Shown here: positions 5,315-5,779 of the stretch, in pieces | How the letters are laid out: each line of letters starts with the position of its first letter | Position numbering within the stretch: position 1 is the stretch's first letter | Assembly: GCA_003021755.1 (NCBI GenBank) | Contig: PXQZ01000064.1 | Coordinates: 1 to 5,779, forward strand | Source: Halobacteriales archaeon QH_8_67_36 | GTDB lineage: Archaea > Halobacteriota > Halobacteria > Halobacteriales > Haloarculaceae | DNA length: 5,779 nucleotides | Direction: 5' to 3' | The notes under the pieces: generated by a model | Databases searched by the model: none | What the model was told of the DNA's origin: nothing | Seen by the model: only the letters and a program-made list of their open reading frames with translations | Program-made: the position numbers and the translations under genes

Positions 5315-5693
5315 GTCGGGGCTCGCGCCGTACATCTACGCCGACCGACGCCTCACGACGAGGCGGTCAGGGAGACGTCGACCGAGCGGTCGCCGACGAC
5401 GTTCGGCGACGACGGGCAACTCGAACGGCTCGACCGCGTGTGCTTTCCCGTCTTCCGGGTCGACTACCGCTACGAGACTGGCGAGGACAGGTCGTTCGGC
5501 ACGGGGCTACGCCGCCAGCGACGTCGAACTGCTGGCCGAGGACCCCGTCCGCCACGCATTGCGTGACGGCTCCGAAACCTGGCAGGGCCATCCGGAAACG
5601 GCGGTGTGGGAGCCCAACTCCAGCATTGGGGATCGGGACGAGAAGGAACGCTACGCCGAGGACGACCTGACGTCGCGGCTGGGGCGTCAGTAG
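5307..5693 (+). pseudogene. Unidentified ORF with a compensated double frameshift
   Basis: An open frame of 128 residues runs from a GTG at 5307, overlapping the ligase stop by 8 bases, to TAG at 5691-5693. The first 16 residues (MSESGLAPYIYADRRL) and the last 60 or so (ASDVELLAEDPVRHAL to EDDLTSRLGRQ) look like normal halophile protein. The middle third is Arg/Ser/Thr-rich with poor codon use. Over 5354 to about 5500 a different frame has about 90% G or C at third positions and a natural acidic product (DDGQLERLDRVCFPVFRVDY). Coding thus seems to leave the frame near 5350 and return near 5490-5510. Either two compensating indels occurred or there are two sequence errors. The overlap with the ligase suggests co-transcription. 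I recognise no family and cannot assign a function. Confidence 0.55.
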
Positions 5694-5779
5694 TCCCCCA
5701 GCACGCCCAGTCGCCGCGCCCGCCGGGTCGCAAGCTGGAAGACCAGATAGCCGCCGGCCAAGTAGCCCGCCGCGACCCC
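5687..5779 (-). CDS. C-terminal end of a membrane protein, partial
   Basis: The last 30 codons of a minus-strand gene enter from the right edge and end at TGA (5687-5689). The translation is a Gly/Ala-rich hydrophobic helix (GVAAGYLAGGYLVFQLA) followed by a positively charged end (TRRARRLGVLGDY), as expected for a final membrane helix with a cytoplasmic tail. Third positions are mostly G or C. The gene converges on the plus-strand ORF ending at 5693, and the two overlap by 7 bases. Too little is present to name a family. The reading as coding rests on the protein character and the clean stop only. Confidence 0.55.
   Translation of the reverse strand, partial: GVAAGYLAGGYLVFQLATRRARRLGVLGDY

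Noticed and set aside
4616..5335. 239-codon minus-strand ORF
   Set aside because: It is fully antisense to the phosphopantothenate synthetase, which has strong family motifs throughout.
1..5779. Mobile element, CRISPR array, tRNA, rRNA or defence system
   Set aside because: I found no transposase-like product, regularly spaced repeats, recognisable structured RNA or defence-type domain in any frame.

Overview
The window reads as chromosomal DNA of an extremely halophilic archaeon (Halobacteria). The secure proteins are strongly acidic and third codon positions are mostly G or C. The genes include archaea-specific ones: prefoldin beta, DUF3194, and the pantoate kinase / phosphopantothenate synthetase pair. 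Most genes have an AT-rich TATA-like element centred about 25-29 bases before the start codon and no leader, the usual haloarchaeal leaderless layout. I cannot assign a genus with confidence.

Left part (1-760). A possible partial gene runs off the left edge on the minus strand. It is followed by unresolved sequence and then a complete bifunctional-nuclease-family (DUF151) gene on the minus strand. That gene is divergent from a small unidentified plus-strand gene at 760-1047, and the 74 bp between them hold back-to-back promoters.

Middle (1048-2620). The stretch 1048-1434 is ambiguous: a minus-strand ORF competes with plus-strand frames of better codon use that would need a frameshift. A plus-strand gene for a two-helix membrane protein (1497-1775) follows, with a TATA box and a 7-bp inverted repeat in front of its start. 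Convergent to it is the minus-strand pair prefoldin beta then DUF3194, apparently one transcript.

Right part (2621-5779). A minus-strand DUF4352-like gene is broken by a frameshift and an in-frame TAG. After a 193-bp intergenic region, a 41-residue CxxC/CxxC zinc-ribbon microprotein leads on the plus strand into pantoate kinase and 4-phosphopantoate--beta-alanine ligase, two consecutive steps of archaeal coenzyme A synthesis. Overlapping the end of the ligase is an unidentified ORF whose middle third lies in the wrong frame between two compensating shifts. A membrane-protein C-terminus enters from the right edge on the minus strand.

The conserved housekeeping genes (prefoldin beta, DUF3194, both CoA genes, the DUF151 gene) are intact, while the lineage-specific genes around them look damaged. 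I see no mobile element, CRISPR array, RNA gene or clear new multi-gene system. The most useful leads are the compensated frameshift, the disrupted DUF4352 gene, the two-strand coding ambiguity and the zinc-ribbon microprotein.
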